12,064 bases of DNA. It comes from Bacteroidales bacterium UBA1077. GTDB lineage: Bacteria; Bacteroidota; Bacteroidia; Bacteroidales; UBA932. The notes below the pieces were generated by a model. That model was not told the origin of the DNA. It did no database searches and saw only the letters and a program-made list of their open reading frames with translations. A program made the translations under genes and the position numbers. Positions 1 to 7,047 of this stretch are shown piece after piece; position 1 is the first letter of the stretch; every line of letters begins with the position of its first letter. The stretch spans positions 1 through 12,064 of the forward strand of contig DCCQ01000138.1 in the NCBI GenBank assembly GCA_002314195.1, in the 5' to 3' direction.

Positions 1-14
1 TTAATTATTTACGT

Positions 15-788
15 ATGAAAAATCACTCTCTGCGAAGCCTCGCCTTCGCCGCGATGGCAGCGCTCATGCTCGCCTCCACAGGTTGCAAGAAAGATGACAA
101 CAAGGATCCGAAACCAGAGAACCTCGCCGCGAAATTCGATGCCGGCTTCGCCGCGGCTCTGCAGGCCAAGGGCATCATCAAGGACGCCAAGAACATCACG
201 GCCGACGAGATCGCCGGTGTCAAGAGCATTGATGTGTCGGGGACGGAATCCGCCAAGGGCAGCCTCACCTCTTTGAAAGGAATCGAACTTTTCAAGGCGC
301 TCACGACCCTCAAATGCGACTTTAACAGTCTGACAAGTCTGGATCTGACATCCAACACAGAGCTTACGGAGCTGAACTGCCAGGACAATAAGCTGCAACA
401 GATAAAGATTGACGGACTTGCCAAACTTAAGAAGTTCTATTTTGGTAATAACCAAGTACTGCTCGATATTGACATCTCATCGTGCGTGGCACTCGAAACA
501 ATCACTTTCCCGAATTGCGGGATAGAAACAATTGATGTCTCAAAAAATCCGAACCTCACAATGATCAACGCCTATTTCAACAGCCTTGAATCAATTGATG
601 TCTCGAAGAATCTCAAACTCACGAGCTTGAGTGTGAGTGATAATCCAGGTGTAGGTGATGACCTAGAGGGCATTTTCTATGTCTATGTTCCAAAGGATTT
701 CGATCTCAACGTTCCTCCGACAAATTTCACACAGGAGGGATGGTGGTACCAGACCAGAAAGGTGGAGATCTGCTACCAGCATAAATAG
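15..788 (+). CDS. Leucine-rich-repeat surface lipoprotein
   Basis: The 257-residue protein begins with a lipoprotein signal peptide. A hydrophobic stretch (about residues 8-20) leads to S-T-G-C with the lipidated Cys at 24, followed at once by K-K-D-D-N. In Bacteroidota a Lys plus acidic pair directly after the Cys is the known surface-export signal, so the protein is probably exposed on the outer membrane. Residues 25-80 form a linker or small helical region. From about residue 84 to 213 there are roughly six leucine-rich repeats of about 21 residues with the pattern L-x-x-L-x-C-x-x-N-x-L-x-x-L-D-[LV]-S-x-N, which usually folds as a curved binding surface. No catalytic motif is visible, so a binding or adhesion role is inferred. 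The stop lies 17 bases before the nucleotidase gene, suggesting co-transcription. The 5' part is G/C-rich and the LRR part A/T-rich. No ribosome-binding site is evident; the start is chosen because it gives a complete signal peptide. Confidence 0.88.
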   Translation: MKNHSLRSLAFAAMAALMLASTGCKKDDNKDPKPENLAAKFDAGFAAALQAKGIIKDAKNITADEIAGVKSIDVSGTESAKGSLTSLKGIELFKALTTLKCDFNSLTSLDLTSNTELTELNCQDNKLQQIKIDGLAKLKKFYFGNNQVLLDIDISSCVALETITFPNCGIETIDVSKNPNLTMINAYFNSLESIDVSKNLKLTSLSVSDNPGVGDDLEGIFYVYVPKDFDLNVPPTNFTQEGWWYQTRKVEICYQHK

Positions 789-805
789 GGATTAAAGAAA
801 TCGTA

Positions 806-1645
806 ATGAAAAACATACTGACAGTCATTCTGCTCCTGGCCGGAGGGTTGAGCCTTTCGGCGCAGGAGCGGACGATCACCTGGACGACTGATCCGGTTGA
901 CGGGCATCGCACGGGTGTCGTGGCCTCCAACGCGACGAACGTCGAGGAGGCGATGGGCACGGTCAAAGGCCGCACCTACTATGCACCCAACGGAAAGAAA
1001 TTCCGCAAGGGAACAGTCAGGGATGTCGCCAGAATAATGCTTGACGCACAGCCTGCCATGGCCAAGGTCAAGTCCGTCATCGGACACTCCACCCGTACAA
1101 TGGTCAGGACCTACCCCGAATGCGAGATCTACGACTGGTACATCGACGAGCTGATGCGCGCCACGGCGGACAGCACCGGCAAGCGGGTTGACATCGGATT
1201 CGCCAACCGTGGCGGAGTCCGGATCGACATGCCGGCCGGTGAGATTCTCTACGATGACATCATGTCAATGTTCCCGTTCCGCAACAACCTATGCTATGTG
1301 GCTCTGAGAGGCCGTGACGTGAAAGTCATCCTTGACCAGATGGCATCCACGACCTTCCAGATCGTCGGCGGAATCAAGGTCGTGGCCAAGAACGGCAAGA
1401 TAGTCTCTGCCACTATAAACGGAGCGCCGATCGACGACGACAGGATCTACGGGGTCGCGACCCTTAACTTTATGCTTGACGGCGGGGACGGCTACAAGGT
1501 GGCCAAGAACGCCGAAGAGGTTATAATGTGCAACGGCTACCTATATGACACCATGCTCGCCTATGTCCAGAACCTCACGGCGGCCGGCAAGCCTGTCGAG
1601 TACCAGAACCAGCATTGGATCACAATATTAAAGGAGGACGAGTGA
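806..1645 (+). CDS. 5'-nucleotidase C-terminal (substrate-binding) domain protein, separate gene
   Basis: The 279-residue protein has a signal peptide (about residues 1-19, cleavage before or near Q20), so it is periplasmic. The rest matches the C-terminal domain of UshA-like 5'-nucleotidases. The hallmarks are N-R-G-G-V-R (134-139), F-P-F-R-N-N (156-161), a L-R-G-R-D-V segment (167-172) and N-F-M-L-D-G-G-D-G-Y (221-230). In the family this domain binds the base and sugar of the nucleotide, while phosphate ester hydrolysis is done by a metallophosphatase domain that is absent here. That domain is encoded by the next gene, which overlaps by one base (TGATG), so the two products are inferred to act together. 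Standalone C-terminal and metallophosphatase genes side by side are, as far as I recall, common in Bacteroidota. It could alternatively be a nucleotide-binding protein with its own role. Confidence 0.9.
   Translation: MKNILTVILLLAGGLSLSAQERTITWTTDPVDGHRTGVVASNATNVEEAMGTVKGRTYYAPNGKKFRKGTVRDVARIMLDAQPAMAKVKSVIGHSTRTMVRTYPECEIYDWYIDELMRATADSTGKRVDIGFANRGGVRIDMPAGEILYDDIMSMFPFRNNLCYVALRGRDVKVILDQMASTTFQIVGGIKVVAKNGKIVSATINGAPIDDDRIYGVATLNFMLDGGDGYKVAKNAEEVIMCNGYLYDTMLAYVQNLTAAGKPVEYQNQHWITILKEDE
1631..1637 (+). promoter_or_regulatory. Shine-Dalgarno site inside the upstream gene
   Basis: AAGGAGG lies seven bases before the ATG at 1645 and within the last codons of the upstream nucleotidase-domain gene. 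With the TGATG overlap it supports translational coupling of the two halves and decides the start of the metallophosphatase. It encodes Lys-Glu in the upstream frame, so a chance origin is possible. Most other starts in this window have A/T-rich leaders without such a site. Confidence 0.6.
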
Positions 1646-2472
1646 TGAGAAAGATAATTTTAGGAATATGTCTGCTCGCGGCCCTGACGAACATCGACGC
1701 GGCGGCCCAGAAGAGGCTCACCATCCTCCACGTCAATGACACCCACAGCCACCTTGAGCCGGAACGCGCCGGCGAGCATCTGGGGCACGGCGGAGTGATA
1801 GAGCGGGCTGCCTACAGGGACAGCGTCGTGAAGGCTGACGGAAAGAAGAACGTGCTTCTTCTCCACGCCGGAGACTTCGATCAGGGGACGTCTTACTTCT
1901 CCGTGCTCGGAGGCGACATCGAGATCGATCTCATCAACGCGATGAAGTACGACTGCGTGACCCTCGGCAACCACGAGTTCGACAACGGTGTCGGTGAACT
2001 TGCACGTCGTCTGGCAAAGATCAAATGCCCGGTTGTCTGCGCGAACTACGATTTCTCGAATGTTGCACTGGCTAAATACGTAAAGCCGTACACGATTGTG
2101 AAAAAGGCCGGAATGAAGATCGGAATCATCGGCCTGATGCCGGACATCACCATTCTTGTCTCCAAGGATGTTTCCGACAGGATTTCTGGTTACGAAAACG
2201 CTGAGGTGGTCAACAAATGGGCAGAGTACTTAAAGACAGAAAAGAAATGCGACCTTGTGATCGCCCTGACCCACATCGGTTTCGAGGACGAACCATACCT
2301 CGACCAGATGCTCGTCAGCAGGACGCGCAATGTGGATCTGGTGGTCGGCGGCCACTCGCACACCTATCTCAAGGCCCCTCACTATGAGAAGAACCTTGAC
2401 GGTGTCCTGACCCCGATTGTCCAGGACGGTGAGTGGGGTCTGAATGTCGGCAACCTCAAGATTTCCAGATAG
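1645..2472 (+). CDS. Periplasmic metallophosphatase (5'-nucleotidase / UDP-sugar hydrolase catalytic domain)
   Basis: The 275-residue protein is the calcineurin-like catalytic half of a UshA-type 5'-nucleotidase, which removes phosphate from extracytoplasmic nucleotides using two metal ions. All family motifs are present: N-D-T-H-S-H (31-36; metal ligands D32, H34), G-D-F-D-Q-G-T (76-82; D77), G-N-H-E-F-D (108-113; N109, H110), T-H (209-210) and G-G-H-S-H-T (235-240). Residues 1-21 form a cleavable signal peptide (D-A-A-A-Q). It ends soon after the catalytic domain, so it lacks the C-terminal domain supplied by the preceding gene. The start at 1645 is preferred over an in-frame ATG at 1615. 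It gives a clean signal peptide, overlaps the previous stop by one base, and has AAGGAGG at 1631-1637, seven bases upstream. The exact substrate (nucleotide, UDP-sugar or other phosphoester) cannot be told. Confidence 0.92.
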   Translation: MRKIILGICLLAALTNIDAAAQKRLTILHVNDTHSHLEPERAGEHLGHGGVIERAAYRDSVVKADGKKNVLLLHAGDFDQGTSYFSVLGGDIEIDLINAMKYDCVTLGNHEFDNGVGELARRLAKIKCPVVCANYDFSNVALAKYVKPYTIVKKAGMKIGIIGLMPDITILVSKDVSDRISGYENAEVVNKWAEYLKTEKKCDLVIALTHIGFEDEPYLDQMLVSRTRNVDLVVGGHSHTYLKAPHYEKNLDGVLTPIVQDGEWGLNVGNLKISR

Positions 2473-2508
2473 ACCCCCATAAACACTACATAATAATTAA
2501 TCGAACCT

Positions 2509-2540
2509 GCCCGGAGGCATCCTTTGCTTCCGGGCTTTTC
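2509..2540 (+). terminator. Intrinsic terminator after the nucleotidase genes
   Basis: GCCCGGA (2509-2515) pairs perfectly with TCCGGGC (2529-2535). The stem extends inward through a G-T pair and G-C, C-G and A-T pairs around a five-base loop, and TTTTC follows. It sits 36 bases after the metallophosphatase stop and fits the end of the 15-2472 gene cluster. Confidence 0.82.
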
Positions 2541-2542
2541 GT

Positions 2543-2596
2543 CACTTCGGCAGGCTCAGTGACCGAAACCGTCCGGTTGGTGAGCCTGTCGAACCA
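2543..2596. repeat. REP-like imperfect palindrome
   Basis: The left arm contains TTCGGCAGGCTCAGTGACCG (2546-2565). The right arm, CGGTTGGTGAGCCTGTCGAA (2574-2593), reads on the other strand as TTCGACAGGCTCACCAACCG. The shared core is TTCG-CAGGCTCA-ACCG with an eight-base centre. The motif TTCGACAGGCTCAGTGACC is one I recognise from dispersed intergenic palindromes in many bacterial genomes. Only one copy is present here, so its repeat status rests on that recollection. It lies between a terminator and the next gene, a usual place for REP elements. Confidence 0.6.
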
Positions 2597-2723
2597 TCAG
2601 GACGGCCACTTCAAGAAAAGCCCGAAGGAAAAGTATAGGGAACAAGTAGGAATATTCAGATAATTTTCCCAAATTTGTCAGATGCTTTGCCTGGCACACA
2701 GGCATTCGCCCAGTCACAAATCA

Positions 2724-4361
2724 ATGATGAAATCAATAAGAACCATACTTATAATAAATATATTCCTTCTGTCGGCGTCATCCGCATATTCCCAGAATGT
2801 GGCGGACTCACTCATCACGGCTTTTGACCATCAGAAAGGTGTTCTGGCGAGACACACAGCGGAGGCGTTCTTTGAATATCTGGCAAAGGAGGGCTTCACC
2901 GAAGGAACCGTGGAACTGCTTCCCGGCAGCAAGGCGGACAGCGTCAAGGCCCTGACCTGGTACTGGGCCGGAGAATGGTACTACGATGCCCAGGACTATG
3001 ACAGATCCATTGAATACTCACATAAGGCGTTGAATCTCAGTCGGAAAGTTGCCGCAAAGGAAATAGAATGTGACTGTGACAACGTCCTTTCCATAGCATA
3101 TTTCCGAAAGTCCGACTACCACAAGTCACTGGAATACGCACAGGCTACCCTTGAGTTGGGACGGGAACTTCAGGATGAGGAGCGGATCGCATATTCATTG
3201 AACACTTTGGCAGGGATTTGCCTCGCGTCGAAGCAGCCTGCGGAGGGATTAAAATACGTTCTTGAGGCCATCAAGATCTGCGAAAGGCAGAAAGACTCCT
3301 TGAAGCTGGCGGTGCGCTGCGGCATGGCGGCGGAAATCTACCACAGCATGGGAGATAATGAGAAGAGCCTTGAATATTCCAGCCGCGCCTACGACATCAA
3401 CAAGGCCATGGGGCTTGACGACAAGGCTGCGGTCAGGCTGTCGCAGATGGCTGCGGCGCAGATAGCCCTCGGCCGGTATGACGATGCGGAAAAGTCTCTG
3501 CTCGAAGCGCTTCCAGAGCTGGAAAAGGTCGGGAATATGCAGTCCTGGGCCATCAGCTGCAACCAAATGGGCGACATCTGCCTCCAAAAAGGAGACCACG
3601 ACAGGGCGGTTGAATATTTCCGGTCGGCACTCAAGATATTCACTGAGAAAGGTGATGCCTACAACTTGAGCCATTCGCATTACGGGCTCAGCAGAGCCTT
3701 GACTCCACGCAATTCCGATGAAGCCGTGGAGCATCTGATGCAGTACACCCACATAAAGGACTCACTCTACGACAGCGAGATGAACCAAGGTCTCAATGAA
3801 TATAACGCCCGCTACCGCAACGAGCAAATCACCAGCGAGCGGGATCATCACCTGAGTTCCAAACGGAAGATCCTGTGGTTCGGCATCGTGGCCGTGGCAT
3901 TGCTGGCATTCGCAATATGGCTTCTCGCCCGCAGGAACAAGTCTATCAAATCCATCCTTGACGACACTCTGGCCAAACTCGACGCGGCAAGGAAGCGTAC
4001 GGCCTCTCGTCCGTCACAGACTCCTGAGCGAGATGTTGTCGAACCATTGAAGGCAGAAATCCGAAAACAGATCATGGAAGGAAAGGACGTGGATCTTCAG
4101 GAAGCCGCTGCTGCGCTCTGCACCACGAGATCAAATCTCAACCGCCAGATCAAGGCTCAGACCGGCGGCAGCAGCAGTTCTCTGGTAACAGAAGTCCGCA
4201 TCGAGATGGCCAAGGGAATCTTAAGTTCGCAGAAGGACAAGCCGATTGCCGATGTGGCATCGCTTTGCGGCATCAATGACGTGTCTTATTTCATAACGAT
4301 GTTCAAGAAAGTGACAGGGACAACACCGAAGCAATGGCGGGACGGTAACTCAGGACAATAG
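2724..4361 (+). CDS. Membrane-anchored TPR-AraC transcriptional regulator
   Basis: The protein is 545 residues from the ATG at 2724; the ATG at 2727 is equally possible. Residues 1-24 form a signal sequence (A-Y-S-Q-N). Residues 75-345 are TPR helix pairs with clear units around 81-114 (W-Y-Y-D-A-Q-D-Y-D-R-S-I-E-Y), 120-148, 158-189, 199-230, 240-270 and 280-310. A single membrane span lies at about 383-402, flanked by K-R-K and R-R-N-K. A linker (405-450) precedes two helix-turn-helix units of the AraC family at about 457-540, ending with the typical G-x-T-P-K-Q-W-R. The layout predicts a periplasmic sensor part and a cytoplasmic DNA-binding part in one chain, an architecture known in Bacteroidota. 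No kinase or receiver domain is present. The likely target is the operon starting 149 bases downstream, though autoregulation or a distant target is possible. A weak promoter-like CAAATTTG lies at 2670-2677. An in-frame ATG at 2682 would bury the signal peptide behind 14 residues and is not preferred. Confidence 0.88.
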   Translation: MMKSIRTILIINIFLLSASSAYSQNVADSLITAFDHQKGVLARHTAEAFFEYLAKEGFTEGTVELLPGSKADSVKALTWYWAGEWYYDAQDYDRSIEYSHKALNLSRKVAAKEIECDCDNVLSIAYFRKSDYHKSLEYAQATLELGRELQDEERIAYSLNTLAGICLASKQPAEGLKYVLEAIKICERQKDSLKLAVRCGMAAEIYHSMGDNEKSLEYSSRAYDINKAMGLDDKAAVRLSQMAAAQIALGRYDDAEKSLLEALPELEKVGNMQSWAISCNQMGDICLQKGDHDRAVEYFRSALKIFTEKGDAYNLSHSHYGLSRALTPRNSDEAVEHLMQYTHIKDSLYDSEMNQGLNEYNARYRNEQITSERDHHLSSKRKILWFGIVAVALLAFAIWLLARRNKSIKSILDDTLAKLDAARKRTASRPSQTPERDVVEPLKAEIRKQIMEGKDVDLQEAAAALCTTRSNLNRQIKAQTGGSSSSLVTEVRIEMAKGILSSQKDKPIADVASLCGINDVSYFITMFKKVTGTTPKQWRDGNSGQ

Positions 4362-4410
4362 AGTGTATCATTCCGGCTTCGAGACCTTCTAGACCCTCTG
4401 ATTTTATTGA

Positions 4411-4451
4411 AATATGGCTAAAGAGGCGCATTTTGTCCCTTTGGCCATATT
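4411..4451. promoter_or_regulatory. 13-bp inverted repeat upstream of the envelope operon
   Basis: AATATGGCTAAAG (4411-4423) and CTTTGGCCATATT (4439-4451) are inverted copies with a single T-G wobble, separated by 15 bases. The repeat sits between the regulator gene and the -7 box at 4471, so it may be an operator. Alternatively it may be the terminator of the regulator transcript, because the right arm is followed by TTCCTTTT-like sequence rather than a clean T-run. Confidence 0.5.
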
Positions 4452-4470
4452 CCTTTTATGGCGCGTCCGC

Positions 4471-4478
4471 TAACTTTG
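4471..4478 (+). promoter_or_regulatory. Bacteroidota-type -7 promoter box
   Basis: TAACTTTG matches the Bacteroidota primary-sigma -7 consensus TAnnTTTG exactly. It lies 31 bases before the start codon at 4510, leaving a short A-rich leader. No convincing -33 TTTG occurs at the usual spacing. A TTTG at 4440-4443 is too far away and lies inside the inverted repeat, which would fit an activator-dependent promoter. Confidence 0.6.
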
Positions 4479-4509
4479 CGGAACACATAAACCTAAAAAA
4501 AATCATATA

Positions 4510-5781
4510 ATGACAAATCTTAGTTTGAAAGCCATAACGGTCATTGCCTTAATGGCGGGACTTGGCACAATGACAGCCAACGCACAGTTGGGAGGACTTG
4601 GAAACGCTCTTAAGAACAAAGTCAAAAACGAGGTTTCCAAGACGAAAACCGTGGCATCCGAGACAGCAAAAGAGAAAGCAGATACTCCTGTTCAGAATGC
4701 CCAGGACGGGGTTCGTTCCGACGAGGAGAAATTCTGGAGTTCCGACATGGGAGACTGCGTGAGGATTGTAGGTCAGGAAGGGACTCTTTATGAAGGCAAC
4801 GCCAAGTCGTCATGGGAGCAGCTTCAGGAATGGAAGACAGACCTCCAGACCATGACAATGAACAGCAAGACTGTTATCGCCAATGCCCTTTACTATCTTT
4901 ACAGGATGGAGGAGGCTGCGGACGAGCAAAACTTCGACAACCAGGAACTTGAGTATTTCACCCGCTCCGGGGAGATGTACAATTTCATCGAGAACATGGT
5001 CCGTGAGTCGGAAGGTATCAAGGACCTGTTCAGGTACAATGAGTACAAGGATCATTACAACGCAGCCTACGGCAAGATCTGGGCAAAACTCTGGACCGGA
5101 TTGCCAAAGAAGGCCGCGACGGCCAAGGAAGACAGGGCCAAGTTCGCCGAAGGGACCTACAATCAGATCGAGTTCGAGATTGGAAAATCCAATGAATATT
5201 CAGGTAAGATGAAGGAGTGGTACCTTGACTGGGCATATTCAGCCTACAATCTGAACGCATCATTCGGTTATCTTCTTGAAAGCGATCCTCAGTATAATCA
5301 AGTTCTCGCTGACCTGAAGTCGGCCATATCCCAGACTTCCGAGGAGTTCCAGGCCAGGAATCCGGTCAAGCCAGCCGCCCAGCTGAGGGATGAGTACAAG
5401 GCTGAGAAAGAGCAGCTTGCCAAAGAAGAGGCCGAGCGCAAGGCCGCCCGCGAGGCGGAGATCGCCGCAAGCATGCAGCCTTGGCCAGCCACCAAGATGG
5501 GCGACGCGGCTTTCCTGAACGCTTGTCTGGCGGCAGCGCGTGCCCAATTCCCTGAAGAGGACGCCAAGCGTGTGACGATTCTGAATTCCACCTGGCAGAT
5601 CGACCGTGACGGCTTCGGCAACATCGTGCGCCGCCGTGTCAGCGCTTGGGTGGACATCAAGAAGGACGGGAAGCGCTATGCCACAAACTACGGATTCGCT
5701 CAGGACTATATGGGCGGAGGCAAATATGGCAAGACCTACTTCTTCGGAGTCGGCACAAGAAGCGGGTTCTTCATCAAGTAA
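4510..5781 (+). CDS. Secreted helical/coiled-coil protein of unknown family
   Basis: I do not recognise a characterised family. The 423-residue protein has a signal peptide (1-25, cleavage in T-A-N-A-Q). A Lys-rich amphipathic segment follows (26-50, beginning L-G-G-L-G-N-A-L-K-N-K-V). Residues 70-280 are a mostly helical region rich in Trp, Tyr and acidic residues. A highly charged helix or coiled coil spans about 284-320 (E-Q-L-A-K-E-E-A-E-R-K-A-A-R-E). The compact C-terminal domain (about 321-423) begins M-Q-P-W-P-A-T-K-M-G-D and ends with a Gly/Tyr-rich G-G-G-K-Y-G-K-T-Y-F-F-G-V-G. There is no lipobox or membrane span, so a periplasmic location is most likely. It is the first gene after the -7 box at 4471 and lies 43 bases before the TMEM43-family gene. 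No catalytic motif is visible. Confidence 0.8.
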   Translation: MTNLSLKAITVIALMAGLGTMTANAQLGGLGNALKNKVKNEVSKTKTVASETAKEKADTPVQNAQDGVRSDEEKFWSSDMGDCVRIVGQEGTLYEGNAKSSWEQLQEWKTDLQTMTMNSKTVIANALYYLYRMEEAADEQNFDNQELEYFTRSGEMYNFIENMVRESEGIKDLFRYNEYKDHYNAAYGKIWAKLWTGLPKKAATAKEDRAKFAEGTYNQIEFEIGKSNEYSGKMKEWYLDWAYSAYNLNASFGYLLESDPQYNQVLADLKSAISQTSEEFQARNPVKPAAQLRDEYKAEKEQLAKEEAERKAAREAEIAASMQPWPATKMGDAAFLNACLAAARAQFPEEDAKRVTILNSTWQIDRDGFGNIVRRRVSAWVDIKKDGKRYATNYGFAQDYMGGGKYGKTYFFGVGTRSGFFIK

Positions 5782-5824
5782 ATCATAATCACATAATTAA
5801 TACAAACTAAAATCCAATTATCTT

Positions 5825-7006
5825 ATGGCTTACACAGAGACAACAAAGACCACCTACGGTCAGCGCGTGAAGAAATCTTTCGGTGGCATCGGTTCCGGAT
5901 TTGTTCTTCTTATTGTCGGCACGATCCTCCTCTGGTGGAACGAAGGCAGGGCTGTCAAGACGGCAAAAATGCTTAACGAGGCCGCCGGGGTGACGGTAGA
6001 GATGACCGACATCAACACTGTTAACCCTCATTTCGACGGGAAACTCGTCCATGCGACCGGAATGACCGCCACGATCGACTCTCTTATCGACCCGGACTTC
6101 GGTGTCGGGGTGACAGCTGTCAAATTTGCAAGAAAGGTTGAGTACTACCAGTGGGTGGAGCGATCACAGAGCAAGACCAAGGATAAGGTCGGCGGCGGCC
6201 AGGAGACCACCACAACCTACACCTACGAAAAGAAATGGGTTGACTCTCCTGTCAATTCCGAAGAATTCCACGATCCTGAGTATCAAGGAATGAACAGGGT
6301 AAAGATCGCCATTGACGACCTGAGGCAGACTGCCGAGAACGTGACGTTCGGAGCCTACAGGCTGACCAAAAGCCAGATCGCCTCTATCAGCGGCGAGCAG
6401 CCTTATCTCTTCTCCGAGAAGGACACCGAAAGGATCACCAAGGAGCTGTTCAGAGAGGAGTGCCTGATTGACACAACCCTTGCCGTGAAGATCCAGAACA
6501 ACGTGGTCAACTTCGGCTCGAAGTCAGGCACGCCTCAGGTCGGTGACGTGCGCGTGACCTTCACAAAGGTGCTTCCGGCAGAAGTTTCGCTTATGGCTCA
6601 GGTCAGCGGTGACACGTTCGTGCCTTACACCTCGAAGAACGGAAAGAATTTCGATGTCCTTCAGATGGGCGCCCAGTCAGCCGACCAGATGTACGAGGGG
6701 CAGCACTCTGCCAACAAACTGTGGCTCTGGATCCTCAGGTTCATGGGAATATTCCTTGTCATCGGTGGCCTGAAGGGCATATTCGGATTCCTTGAGACTC
6801 TTGCCAAGGTGGTTCCTTTCATCGCAAATATCATCGGCGCAGGTGTGGGTCTTGTCTGCTCGCTCGTCGGCTTCGCGTGGTCGTTCATCGTGATCGCCAT
6901 CGCTTGGCTTGCGTACAGACCGGTCCTTGGAATATCCCTTATCGTGATAGCGGTGGCACTGATCATCTTCCTGTCCCGCAAGAAGAAGGTTGTACCGGCC
7001 GCATAG
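5825..7006 (+). CDS. TMEM43 (LUMA)-family membrane protein
   Basis: The 393-residue protein has one N-terminal membrane span (about 20-38) leading into W-W-N-E-G-R (37-42). A large soluble region follows (45-290), then three or four closely spaced hydrophobic segments (about 299-322, 328-349, 350-365 and 367-384) and a basic end R-K-K-K. The W-N-E-G-R motif, V-E-Y-Y-Q-W-V-E (105-112) and Y-E-K-K-W-V-D-S-P-V-N-S-E-E-F-H-D-P (134-151) are characteristic of the TMEM43 family. The human member is an inner-nuclear/ER membrane protein; bacterial members have no established function that I know of. One soluble domain between an N-terminal span and a C-terminal span cluster suggests an extracytoplasmic domain held at the inner membrane. 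Its neighbours encode exported proteins, so it may be the membrane component of an envelope complex. The gaps to the neighbouring genes are 43 and 41 bases. Confidence 0.87.
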   Translation: MAYTETTKTTYGQRVKKSFGGIGSGFVLLIVGTILLWWNEGRAVKTAKMLNEAAGVTVEMTDINTVNPHFDGKLVHATGMTATIDSLIDPDFGVGVTAVKFARKVEYYQWVERSQSKTKDKVGGGQETTTTYTYEKKWVDSPVNSEEFHDPEYQGMNRVKIAIDDLRQTAENVTFGAYRLTKSQIASISGEQPYLFSEKDTERITKELFREECLIDTTLAVKIQNNVVNFGSKSGTPQVGDVRVTFTKVLPAEVSLMAQVSGDTFVPYTSKNGKNFDVLQMGAQSADQMYEGQHSANKLWLWILRFMGIFLVIGGLKGIFGFLETLAKVVPFIANIIGAGVGLVCSLVGFAWSFIVIAIAWLAYRPVLGISLIVIAVALIIFLSRKKKVVPAA

Positions 7007-7047
7007 TGCCAATCATAACAACAACATATTAATATTCAGGTAATAAA

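Noticed and set aside
9..455. 148-codon open frame on the - strand at the window start
   Set aside because: It is antisense to the LRR lipoprotein, which has a signal peptide, a lipobox and regular repeats.
2433..2663. 76-codon + strand frame spanning the terminator and REP-like repeat
   Set aside because: It overlaps the end of the metallophosphatase and then runs through two palindromes. The translation shows no family features.
2682..2723. Upstream in-frame ATG for the TPR-AraC regulator
   Set aside because: It would add 14 residues before a good signal sequence, and the ATG pair at 2724/2727 gives a normal exported N-terminus.
2724..4361. Hybrid two-component (HTCS) regulator of a polysaccharide utilisation locus
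   Set aside because: There is no histidine kinase, ATPase or receiver domain between the membrane span and the AraC domain, and no SusC/SusD pair is nearby.
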